Source of the DNA: Excoecaria cochinchinensis
Lineage: Eukaryota > Streptophyta > Magnoliopsida > Malpighiales > Euphorbiaceae
DNA length: 64,000 nt
NCBI GenBank assembly: GCA_947683425.1
Contig: CANTUQ010000158.1
Coordinates: forward strand, 2,170,001-2,234,000
Direction: 5' to 3'
The position numbers and the translations under genes are program-made. Below the pieces are notes generated by a model. That model searched no databases. It worked only from the letters and a program-made list of their open reading frames with translations, and was not told where the DNA came from. Below, in pieces: positions 54,115 to 64,000 of this stretch (the stretch's first letter is position 1; each line of letters opens with the position of its first letter).

Positions 54115-57019
54115 TGTGACGCGCACTGAACCCCGGGCGCCCCGAACTGCCCGCTTCTAGGGCTTTCGGGATGAGGTTCATGAAAACTTGTAAGAAATTA
54201 TAAGTGCGTCCATTTTGGGCAACAAGGAGATTTCTTGGAGTCGCCATCCAATAGAATATTGGGAAAGGTCGTTAAGGCTCAGTGAGCCTAAGACAGCGCT
54301 GCTATGTCTATTATAGGCAAGCCGGAGGTGTCTTGGAGGATTCCACCCTAATGATAGGATGGTCCTTTAGCCTCACGCTTGGGCAAACCAGAGGTGTCTT
54401 GGAGGCATCCACCCTAATAGAACATTAGGATGGCTCTCTCGCCTCGTGCCGCCTAGGACTGTGCAATTGTGAGCCTTTTACGGGATACAAGAGGTGTCTT
54501 GGAGGCCCCATCCCAATAGGACATTGAGATGGCCCTCTCGCCTCGTTGAGCCCAAAGACCAGAGAAGGTTCGGGACTTCCCATTTATTCATACCTTGGCT
54601 AATTTTATAATTGAGCCTTGAATTTAGCATTTCATCCCTTTTCTCATTCAATCGGTACAGTTTATTTAAAGCGCAGATTTTCCATTCATGGAAAAAGATA
54701 AGATAAAGCATAATTAAAATAAAGTACGTAAAAATAAATTGTAACAAAACTAGGGGCGGAAATACAACCCCCATTATAAATTGCAAGCGATTCATACATA
54801 AATCGGGATATATATTAAAGATGAGGACATTGATCCTCGTATGAATATTTATTATAAAACAATTTTGATGTGACAATTTTATTTTGGATGGAAAAAATTG
54901 GGACATTGGTCCCATTTTATCAGAAAAGACTCCAAGTTAATTAATAAAAATATTCTTGTGATTTTCTTTTTACCGTGCTTAAATAAACAATTTAATATAA
55001 AATACATGAATACGACAAATAAATTGAAATAAAGGAAAATGCGAAATTTAAATATGTAAACCAAAGCAAAACTCCTAATTCCTTCACCTCCCTTCTTCGT
55101 CCATGGATAATGCTCAACTAAAAAAACAAGCATCGTAGCCAAAAAGAAAAAGAGAATTAAGGTTAGTAATTAAATCAAATCGAATAAAATACAATAAAAT
55201 AAAATAAATCAATCAAATTAAATGAAATACATAAAGTAAAATAATGAGTCAAATCAAATGAGTCCAATTAACAAATATTTTAATTAAGCCAATCAAGAAA
55301 ATAAATTAAATAAATAAAATGAATAAAAACATACGAGTGTGAGTAATGAATGGAATAATGTGTGTGTGTGGACAAAATAAATTAATTAAATTAGCAACAT
55401 AGCGTGATAGAACTAAGGATACAAAATTGATTTGATTAAATTAGTTATTTACATGTTATCATAATTAACATAAAATATTTACATGGCAAAAATATTAGTC
55501 AAAATAAATTAATTAATTACATGTTAAAAATAATGAGGAATCAAAGCAAAAATAATTTAATTACATGTTAGAAATAATAAAAAATCAAAGCAAAAAAATA
55601 AATTAATTACATGAACAAAAATAATATATAAACATATTAAATAAGACAAATATACAAACAAAATAATAAATAAATAAAAATAATAAAAATATACATATTA
55701 ATCGATTAAATATGAACAAAAATGAATAGAAGAAAAAATCAGATTAGACCCAGAATGTTTACCCTCAGAGTTTCTGATTCGATGAAGGTAAAAATGATGA
55801 TTGATTTCCTTGTTTTTTATTTTGCAAAATTAGAATTAAAGATTTAAAAAAAATAGAATTTTATTCCAAAAGAGAAGATTTGATTAAAAATGATGAAAGA
55901 AAATAAAAAAAAAAACTCCAAGAACAAAAAAATGAATTTCTTTATTTAAAAAATGATTTTTATTGATTAAAGAAATAAAAATCATCCCAAGAGCAAATAA
56001 TTATTTTTGTTTGTCTGAAGAAAAAAAAATTTGAAAAATTGATTTTTAGAAAATCAAATAAAAATAGGATTTTAAGAACAAACCATTATTTTGTTTGCCT
56101 CAAACTCCACTTTTTTCATCAAAAAACTCAATATCAAAATCTTTAAAAAACTTAATTGAAAAAAATATGTAATAAAAAAAGAGTAAGAAAATTGAATTTT
56201 GAGAACAAATAATCACTTTATTTTATCTCAAAATTAATTTTCCAACAACAAAACTCCTTCTAAAAAATGTTTTAGAAGAAATTCGATTGAAAAAAAAAAA
56301 AGAAGTAGAAGAACTGAAATTTGTAATTTATTTTAGGGGAAAAACCCAGAGAGAAAGAAGAAGAAGAGAAAAAGCCAAATAATCAACCCTAAAAATCCTC
56401 CCCCCCCCCCCCCCCCCTCTCCCTCTTTCTCTTTCTATCATTTTTTTTATATGAAAAAAAAATAGAAAATAAAATTAATTAAGGAAAAAAACTAATTAAA
56501 TCAGTTATTAATTATTTTGAATTTTAAAAATGCAAAAAAAACTTTTAAAAACCCTAAAAAATGGGATAAAATACGGGTTTTGGGTGAAAAATAGAAAATA
56601 AATCAAATTAGGGCGATTTTGGCCATTTGCTGCGGAACAGGGGTGACCGATACCCGTCGGTGTGCGCGACGGGCGTTGGTCGCACACTCCGCTTGGGCAA
56701 TGCCCTGCGCGTCGCTCACGCAAGAGTGACGGGCGCCGCGCAGCTCCCGTGCGCTGGCACGCTACCGCACGTCGTCATTCGCGGAAAATATTTTATTTTA
56801 TTTTTTTAATTTTTTAAAATTAACTGAAAAATATTATAATTTCTAAACCCCATTTTTCAAATCTAATCTTCAAAAGATTTTTTTATTATTTTTTATTTTT
56901 CATTCTAAAATGCAAATTTGACCAGGAAATCATCACTTTTAATCTTTTTGCCTGCGAACAGGCATCTTATCATCATTGGGTAACTCTGATCTGGGCTGTC
57001 TCAGGACCCGGTGTCTACA
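54115..57019 (-). mobile_element. 5' LTR of element D
   Basis: The 2905-bp partner of 41525-44429 has U5 hairpins near 54247-54535, a poly(C) tract at 56400-56417 and CG-rich palindromes at 56640-56775. It ends GTCTACA on the plus strand (TGTAGAC on the transcribed strand). Confidence 0.9.
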
Positions 57020-57024
57020 CTAAC

Positions 57025-57512
57025 CTTTTTTGAAAAATCTAATTATGATAGTAGGCCCTTAATCTGCTCTCATCTAGCATGTTCAGATGTTGCAATCGCT
57101 GCTGTGCCCACTCAGTTTTTGGAACTTGAGCTTCCATAACCACCCTCAATGATTTGAGTTCTATCTCAACTGGCAGTACCACTTCTGTCCCATATACTAA
57201 AGAATACGGCGTGGCACCTGTAGAAATCCCGACATTCATTCTATAACCCCTGAGTGCAAAAGGCAACTTTTTCGGCCAATATTTATAGCTTTGAACCATT
57301 TTGGCCAGGATTTTCTTAACGTTCTTGTTGGCGGCTTTCACTGCCTCATTGGCTTGAGGACGGTACGGAGAAGACTTATGGTACTCGATGCCGTCTTTTT
57401 GAAGTAATTTCTTCGTTTTAGCCATGAATTTGACCCCATTGTCGGATATAATGTGATATGGGAGACTATATCTGCATATCAGGTTCTTTTCAACGAATTT
57501 GGCCATATCCCG
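57025..57512 (-). pseudogene. Integrase core, C-terminal half, of element C
   Basis: MAKFVEKNLICRYSLPYHII leads into SDNGVKFMAKTKKLL (second catalytic Asp), then KSSPYRPQANEAVKAANKN, where the catalytic Glu of NGAVEAANK in element B is Lys, a single-base change that would abolish catalysis. ATPYSLVYGTEVVLPVE and ESRLRAYYHN follow up to the element D insertion. Solo LTR E cuts the frame between Ala-Arg-Asp and the next residue. The other half is at 61484. Confidence 0.85.
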
Positions 57513-60500
57513 TGTAACATCCCTTACCCATGTGTAGCATACTGTATGGTAATATAGGCAGTATGCGACGATGAGTGAGGAATGCTACAGGCGAAAACAT
57601 GCAGGAACCACAAATATAAGCAGAACTACATAAATTTTTTTTTTTAAAACAAAAACATTCGCACAACACAAAAGACATCCATATATTTGGCCTTATGCTC
57701 CTCATTAACATCTTATTACATCCCAATCACTTAATACAATACTAATAAGGAATTACTTTATAAAGGTGGACTATAATCTCTTAACACTAACTACTACTAC
57801 GGACTTGAGGGCCAGACTGCTGCAGATTGTCCTCGGCGACACGACTAACTCCACACTTGCATGGATACACACCCATGCTAAGCACAAAGCTTAGTGGGGA
57901 AAAACATATAATATGGACGACCATTCACAATGGCCGTCAGTCACCACACATAATAAATATCCAAAATCCAAACATTTAAATATAAATACATGTTTTAACC
58001 AACTTAAATATCTCATTTATTAACTACATGAAATTGGTCATAAACGAAATATTCTAATCATAATCATTCACGAGGTGAAACGGGATGACAGTCTTAATTA
58101 ATCCATGCTTCTCATGTTTTATTGTTCATATATCTCATTATAACCAGCCTATAATCAATTCTCAACATAAAATAATTCTCACACATTAAAAGTCATGAGT
58201 AAGTAGCTATAATCTAACTTCGTGTTGATATTTAAAAAGGAAATAACCAAAGCTGGACCATGTAGGCTTTCAAAGGTGTTACCACACTTTTGCATAAGGA
58301 TTCTTATCGGATCCAAAGCACATAAGTGCATGAAGCACAAACTCATGCCACATAAAAGTCACAGTAGACAATATGATCACATTCTTATTAAGTGCTTAAT
58401 CTCATACAAGTATTCACATATCTTTGTCAGCACACACTTAGTGTTCAATTCACATAATTTTATTCATTCAATGCCTGCTAAGTCAAAAGGGGTGGATAAC
58501 GAGTAACACATAGATACCCGAAGGTATCAACATTATTCTCATAACGCATGGATACCCGTAGGTATCAAAAATCATCTTTTCTTTTTGTTTCAAAAAAACA
58601 TTTCACATGGGATCTTAAATAAGATCCAAACACTAAGGATCGCGAGGATTCGATCGGGGGACGTGATCAGGGTCCAAATCATACACTAGCTGTAGCTACA
58701 CTAACTCTATTAGGCATGCCTAACTATCCACTTATTTGACTCTAGCAGGTCAAGCATAAAACAACTCGCATTTCATCATAATATTCAATTTTTAATCAAC
58801 ACACTAATTATAATCATCATTGATTGATTAACAAGAGAACATAATTTAATTTAACATTCAAATAAAAGGAAAAAGAAGTGCAAAAGAAATACATTTGAGA
58901 ATATAAGAAAAGCAGGGCAGAAGAGGGTTACACGGCGGTATGGGTTTACTCATACAGCCGTGTAAATCGTCACACACGGGGGTAAGGCAAAGCCCTACCG
59001 CCATGTGACACGACGAGCCTCAAAACCTCACTGGGCAGAATACAATTACATGGCGGTATGGGAAGGACCTTACCGCTGTGTAACACGACATCCTTCATAT
59101 CCAGAAGGTAATCACACGAGGGTAAGGAAATCCTTACCGCTGTGTGATCTACTGGAAACCCAAAACCTACCAATTTTACACTTCAAGAACATTACTCCAA
59201 CCTCCACAACCTTAACACAACTCAAATTAACCATTCTTAATAATATAGTGCAACTCAATTCCCAACTTAAATAGCAATTATCATTATTCAAAGTGCACAC
59301 TTAACAAGATAAAATTCCAAGATTCAAAAACCAGCAAATCTCTTTAAAAGTCATATGAAATCATGCTTTCATTCAATTTTCCACAATAATGCATTTCAAC
59401 TCTGATTAATCAATACCAACATCATTTAGATACACACACATTCAAATTACACATCCAATTCCTATAATTTAATCACATAATATACCATTTAAATTACACA
59501 TTTTCACATCCAAGTACTGATAATGTTGTAGCCAAACCAATTAAGTAACTTCAAATCCAATTCCTATAATTTAATCTCATATTGTGTTCAAAATTATTTC
59601 TTTAATTATACTCGACTATCAATAATATCTCTTCATATGTAATGCAGAAGTTAGAAATACATTTAGATAGCTTAGCATGAAATAGAATACGAAAATGACA
59701 AAAAGCCCCAAAGCAAGCAAATGGCTGAACAAAGAAAGCCATGTAACATATACCCTTATCACGCCTATGACAGAGCCCAAACATGAGGAATATGCTAATT
59801 AATAGGTCAAAATTACTTACAGTCTTATCACATTCGCACAAGCAATATATATATAACTCATAGAATATCCAAAATCACAAGCTCTTGCTTTCTAATCAAA
59901 TTAAATTTAATCATATAGCATATTAAATTTGATGCCTTAATCCCAAATTATAATCATGTTATATAATCCTCATCATGAGTATTTATTCATATAACAAATT
60001 ATGCTTATAGCTTAATTCATAATTAATCATCATATTAATTAATTTTTCATTATAAGAATTTATTCAATTCACATGTAATTTAGTTCACTGAATTTACATG
60101 CATTTTTGAATTAGTAAACGATATTTTTAGACCACCTAGTCTTCATAAAAATTATTCCTCAAGATGTTAACTTTCTAGTGACAAAATTTCAGATCACTTG
60201 GAGCTGAAATCAGGGAGATATGCCCAAATGTCTCTACCCTGCTCCAAAGACACACCTGGTAAATTTTGGTATAGTTATGAGCGGTTTGGAGATACTTAGA
60301 TTCCGAATTAGATTATAGTTTCTTCTAAAACATATTTGGCACCGATGTTATGGTTCTAACCCAATTGGAATCATTTATTTTGGAGTTGTAAAAATAAACT
60401 TATACTAAAAAGAAGGACCAAAGGTCTACCTAGGCAGATTCACATGTTGGAATTCAATAAGCTTCAAACAACACATTTGGCACAATCACTTCACCAAATT

Positions 60501-61478
60501 TAATTCAAATCAACCTAACTCATAAAATAATACATCAGAAAATTCAATTCATCAATTAAGAATTATTAACACACAAATTAACACAAAATTCCCAAACCTG
60601 AACATCCTTTGCTCCATTAGCTTAAATGGTTGCACTTCTTGTTTCCACACTCTTTCTACTGTTTCATTACTCCAATTTCCTCATCAAAACATAGAATATT
60701 ACTTAATATTTCTAATTGAACAAAGAAGGAAAATTTCAGAAATTAGAACCCATAACTTACCCTTCCATCTCTAATCTCTCATTAAAGCACTTGAGCTGCA
60801 ATTTCTATTATTCAGATCTTGGGCTTGTAAGGAAAGGGAGAGAGGCTGGCGTGAGATTAAGAAGAAGAGGAAGAGAAGAAGAGAAAGGGAGAATGTGAGG
60901 GAGGAGAGGAGGATGAGCAGAAATCTGCTCTCTCTCACACCTTCTCTCTCTCAATTATTAGTCCAACCTCTTCAATCCTATCCCTAATGCCACTTGCCCC
61001 TTTCCTATTGGTCCCTACTAGATCTTTATCTCCAATTATCCCTTTTCGTCCACATTTTCTCCTTTAATCTTACACTCACCTAATACTTAAATAAAATTCT
61101 TACATTGGCCCACAATTAAATCCTTATCCCCTTCATTCAAGTCCTAAATTAATACCTTTCAATTTTCAGAATTGGCCGCACTTGCCGAAACTTTTACGTT
61201 AATACCGAATTCGTCCTTTCGGCACCCCTGACACCACAACTCGCATACATTTGGCATATTACTAGTCCATTATCATAAATTGGCCCTCATAGTTATTTAT
61301 TCGATTTAAGTAAATCTATATATGCAAAATGACCAAATTACCCTTGTCTTCCTTTTTCTTACTTATAATCATATCTTTTCTCCTGCTTAATCACTCCGAC
61401 CATCAAATCATACGGTTTTGATCCTCAAAATCCCTAGAAATGTACAAATCCTTTTAGGGTACGTTTTGGGGTGTTACA
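57513..61478. mobile_element. Solo LTR E (Tekay-like, 3966 bp)
   Basis: It starts TGTAACATCCC and ends GGGGTGTTACA, with a perfect TCCCG duplication (57508-57512, 61479-61483), inside the integrase of element C. It carries the hairpin CTAAG-CACAAAG-CTTAG (57878-57894), TAGGCATGCCTA (58711-58722), a palindrome array and a purine-rich leader-like stretch (60790-60960), in the same order as element A's LTR. There is no gag or pol sequence, so it is a solo LTR despite its length. Confidence 0.88.
58930..59147. repeat. Palindrome array ACACGGCGGTA/TACCGCTGTGT in solo LTR E
   Basis: Four imperfect palindromes (58930-58965, 58973-59008, 59047-59083, 59112-59147) have arms like TTACACGGCGGTA and TACCGCTGTGTAA. 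They lie at the same relative place as the GTGAC palindromes of element A. Confidence 0.88.
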
Positions 61479-61483
61479 TCCCG

Positions 61484-62140
61484 GGCATTAACTTTCTTGA
61501 ATGATTCAGCCTCTACCCATTTGGTAAAATAGTCGATAGCGACTATGATGAATCTATGTCCATTGGAGGCCGTGGGACATATTTCTCCAATAATGTCTAT
61601 CCCCCAAGCTGCGAATGGCCATGGTGATGTCAAACTGTTTAGTTCCAAAATCGGGAAGTGCCTCAAATATGCATGCTGTTGACATAACTGACATTGCTTT
61701 ACATACTTCCAGCAATCCGTATCCATGGTGAGCCAATAAAATCCTTATCTCATGATCTTCTTGGCCAGCATTAAATCATTCATGTGGGCCTCACAAATAC
61801 TCGTATGGGTTTCCTCCATTACCTTTTCGGACTCTTTCTCATCCAGGCACCTTAATTTGATACCGTTGACTTGTCGTTTGTATAATACCCCATCTATACA
61901 AAATTGATTTGAGTTGATAGCTTGCGGATCAGCCTCTAGTCTTTCTCGGTAGATTCTTCTGGGAATACTGTGTTTTCTAAGTAGTTATTGATATCGTGAT
62001 ACCATGGCTTTCCGTTCGCCACTTCCATTTCCATGACTGGATTAGAATCAAAACTAGGCCTTTGCAAACTAGAAATCGGCACGGACTTCATAACTATCCC
62101 TTTCGGGTTATCCCAAATTGACACTAGGGTTGCAAGCACA
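61484..62140 (-). pseudogene. Integrase N-terminal half of element C
   Basis: VSIWDNPKGIVMKSVPI and NGKPWYHDINNYLENTVFPE (linker) are followed by a zinc finger whose frame is broken near 61750 (EAHMND..., DTDCWKYVKQCQLCQQHA), then FAAWGIDIIGEICPTAS with the first catalytic Asp and DYFTKWVEAESFKKVNARD, where solo LTR E interrupts. Confidence 0.8.
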
Positions 62141-62181
62141 TCGGCTAACTGATTTTCGTATCTTGGAAAAAAGTGAAAGGT

Positions 62182-63219
62182 CTATATCTTGAACTGGTTG
62201 CTCAAATCTTTTACGTACTTCACGTAGGGCACCAACCATTCTTCTTTGACAGCCCACTCACCTCGAATCTGATTGATCACCAATGATGAATCTCCAAACA
62301 CCTCTATGTTCTTTGCCCCTAAGGCTATCAAGGCTTCTAATCCGAAAGTGCAGGCTTCATACTCGGCCTCATTGTTAGTAGCTTTGTGTCTTAACTTCTT
62401 AGCTAAGGGAAGTTTTTCATCATCCTGGGTTGTTAAAATAATTTCGACTCTTGCCCCGTTGCTATTTACAGCCCCATCAAAGTGCAATTGCGAGCCTTGT
62501 ACAGTGATAGCTGCCACATCTTCGTCTGAGAAGTTGAACTCATACGAATCTCCTTGGATCAGGTGCTCGGCTAGAAACTTTGCTACTGTGCGTCCCTTAA
62601 TGTTTTTCCGGGTGATGCACTCAACATCGAATTCTTGCAATAACAACAACCATCTCCCCATTTTTCCAAGCAAAGATGGAGCCTCCCGTAGGTATCTAAG
62701 AGGATTCTATTTCGCGATCGCCTATACTTTGTAAGAGTGAATGTAGTGTCTCAACTTCTTGGAGGCCCAGATCACCGCCAGAAAAATCTTTTCTACTTCT
62801 GCATACTTGACCTCATAGGAAAGGAACTTCTTACTGAGGTAATAAACTACAAACTCCACTCCGAACTCATCCTCCTGAGCCATCATGGCACTCACAGAGC
62901 TTTCTTCAATGGCCAAATATAGAATAAGCAATTTGACTGGCTGTGGTGGTCTCAAGACTGGTGGATTCAGTAAATACTCCCTGATAGTGTCAAAAGCTCT
63001 CTGACAGTCTTCATTCCATACTACAGGTTGGTCTTTTCTGAGTAGCTTAAAAATTGGCTCGCAAATTGAAGTAAGCTTGGCGATAAACCTGCTGACATAC
63101 TATAATTTACCAAAAAGCTTCTGACATCCTTTTCCTTCTGACGCATCAGCATCTCTCAGATGGCCTTGACCTTGTTCGGGTCAATCTCAATCCCCCTCTA
63201 GCTGACCACATGTCCTAAC
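62182..63219 (-). pseudogene. RT C-terminus, RNase H and archaeal-type RNase H of element C
   Basis: RT thumb remnants (GHVVS, a stop, RGIEIDPNKVKAI) lie next to the LTR H break. Then come LILYLAIEESSVSAMMAQED and KLRHYIHSYKV (retroviral RNase H/connection), and after stops GRWLLLLQEFDVECITRKNI and the second RNase H: LHFDGAVNSNGARVEIIL, NNEAEYEACTFGLEAL, VFGDSSLVINQIRGEW. This domain order confirms Tat-clade membership. Confidence 0.85.
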
Positions 63220-64000
63220 TGTAACACCCCCTACGTCCCCGTTGGAAGGACGCAGGTGCGCTACCGACGCTCACTCACACACATGCACACATACGTTAAG
63301 CGAAAGCATACGTTCATGCAAAAACACAGAAAATTAAAAACTTATCTTGAGAAGCAAAACTGGACATACATTAACTCACACACACGCAGGCACTAAGCCG
63401 AAACATATACACATGCATACACATGATTATTCAGCGGAAGCATAAAGCGGAGAAATAACTGAAACTTAATTACAATAAGATCCTTACATAATCGAAGGCT
63501 ACAAATTACAGAAATCAAAATACAGAAGCTGAACAGAATAACATAACACTTCTAACTCCTATGTCGCCGACCCTGCATATGTGTGACTCGAACCGAACCA
63601 AACCTGCCACCTGCACGGGAAAAGAGCCCGTGCTAGGCGATAAAAGCTTAGTGGGGAGAACACACAAGCAAGATGGACGGCCATTCACAATGGTCGCCAG
63701 AACAAGTTACATACACAAACGACATATGCAAATAATCACAACAGATGGATAAATAAGCCTGCATAGGAAAGCCATGCATTCGGAAGTTCATATTCACATA
63801 CTTATACATATTACCTGAGTGCTCGTCTCATACCATATTCGTCCGAATACTACACTCTTATATCATATTAAGCAAAGCCCCAAACAGACAAGGGATCACA
63901 GTAGATACAAATATTCATGTAAGAAATACATACAGACTCTTATGCATATAGTTATCGGGGCATTAAGTGTCAGTACCCTACCATGCACAGTCACGAGAGA
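63220..64000 (+). mobile_element. LTR H (Tekay-like), start only
   Basis: It starts TGTAACACCCCCTACG inside the RT frame of element C, preceded by CTAAC (63215-63219), the likely target duplication. It is homologous to the end of the LTR at 1-1785 in opposite orientation. It has both hairpins: GCACGGG/CCCGTGC (63613-63633) and CTAGGCG/AAGCTTAG (63633-63651). It runs off the window, so full or solo status is unknown. Confidence 0.8.

Larger units (their letters stand above)
41525..57019 (-). mobile_element. Element D: internally deleted Tat-type retrotransposon
   Basis: The 15.5-kb element has two LTRs of equal length (41525-44429, 54115-57019; 2905 bp each), a duplication CTAGC/CTAAC (41520-41524, 57020-57024), primer site, leader, gag remnant, a short N-terminal RT piece, integrase pieces, antisense exon remnant, two tandem arrays and a polypurine tract. 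Most of protease, RT and both RNase H domains is missing, so it is non-autonomous. Its LTRs differ at many C/T positions and it is clearly older than element A. Solo LTR F is nested in its integrase. Confidence 0.88.
11500..63219 (-). mobile_element. Element C: old Tat-type host element, broken by six insertions
   Basis: Collinear pieces of one Tat-type element match element B in order: antisense gene (11998-12713, 28925-29415, 39096-39234), end of pol (39612-39699, 41370-41524), integrase (57025-57512, 61484-62140) and RT/RNase H/aRNase H (62182-63219). Gaps are filled by B, A, a Copia-like solo LTR, D and solo LTR E, and the right edge is cut by LTR H. At each junction the host frame resumes after the target duplication. 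No LTR of C itself is visible. The frames contain many stops and frameshifts. Confidence 0.8.

Overview
The window is plant nuclear DNA made almost entirely of nested LTR retrotransposons. I find no convincing host gene, tRNA, rRNA or CRISPR array. The lineages (Tekay-type chromovirus, Tat-type Ty3/gypsy with a second RNase H, Athila-like ORF1, one Copia-like solo LTR), the plant initiator-tRNA primer site and the AT-rich LTRs point to an angiosperm, probably a eudicot. The dense nesting suggests heterochromatin. Only one coding frame is intact, the 1542-residue polyprotein of the youngest element.

Layout. 1-10060 is a stack of LTR material: a truncated Tekay-like LTR (1-1785) inside the gag of a gypsy element whose 505-bp LTR lies at 2418-2922, then long AT-rich LTR-like DNA (2923-7388), then a truncated Tekay-like LTR (7389-10060). 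That last LTR abuts an Athila ORF1-like remnant (10061-10695). From about 11.5 kb to 63219 a single old minus-strand Tat-type element, here called C, can be followed as collinear pieces broken by later insertions: B (12714-28924, Tat), A (29416-39090, intact Tekay), a Copia-like solo LTR (39700-41369), D (41525-57019, deleted Tat), solo LTR E (57513-61478), and LTR H starting at 63220. B carries a solo LTR of its own family (21916-23958). D carries solo LTR F (48277-50870). Target duplications (CTATC, CTTTT, TCTAT, TCCCG, CCCGT; CATAT/CCTAT and CTAGC/CTAAC with one mismatch) and the collinearity of the broken host frames fix most junctions.

The most interesting feature is an antisense, intron-containing extra gene at the 3' end of the Tat elements. 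In C, exon 1 (11998-12620) has its own hairpin-plus-TATA promoter and a GTATGT donor. Exon 2 starts at 29021 after a polypyrimidine-AG acceptor, and the C-terminus ends at 39234. Element B landed in the intron and element A in exon 2. Homologous second exons survive in B (16607-17130) and D (47464-47905). The product resembles plant DUF7745/plant-mobile-domain-like proteins.

A second theme is structured repeats. Five Tekay-like LTRs carry arrays of about 35-bp palindromes of different sequence at comparable places, beside a shared AAGCG/CGCTT hairpin. The Tat LTRs carry ACCGAC/GTCGGT palindromes beside their TATA boxes, hairpins with a constant loop in U5, and a second copy of the primer-binding sequence inside the LTR. 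B and D also have unrelated tandem arrays (139 bp, 36 bp) between the polypurine tract and the antisense gene.
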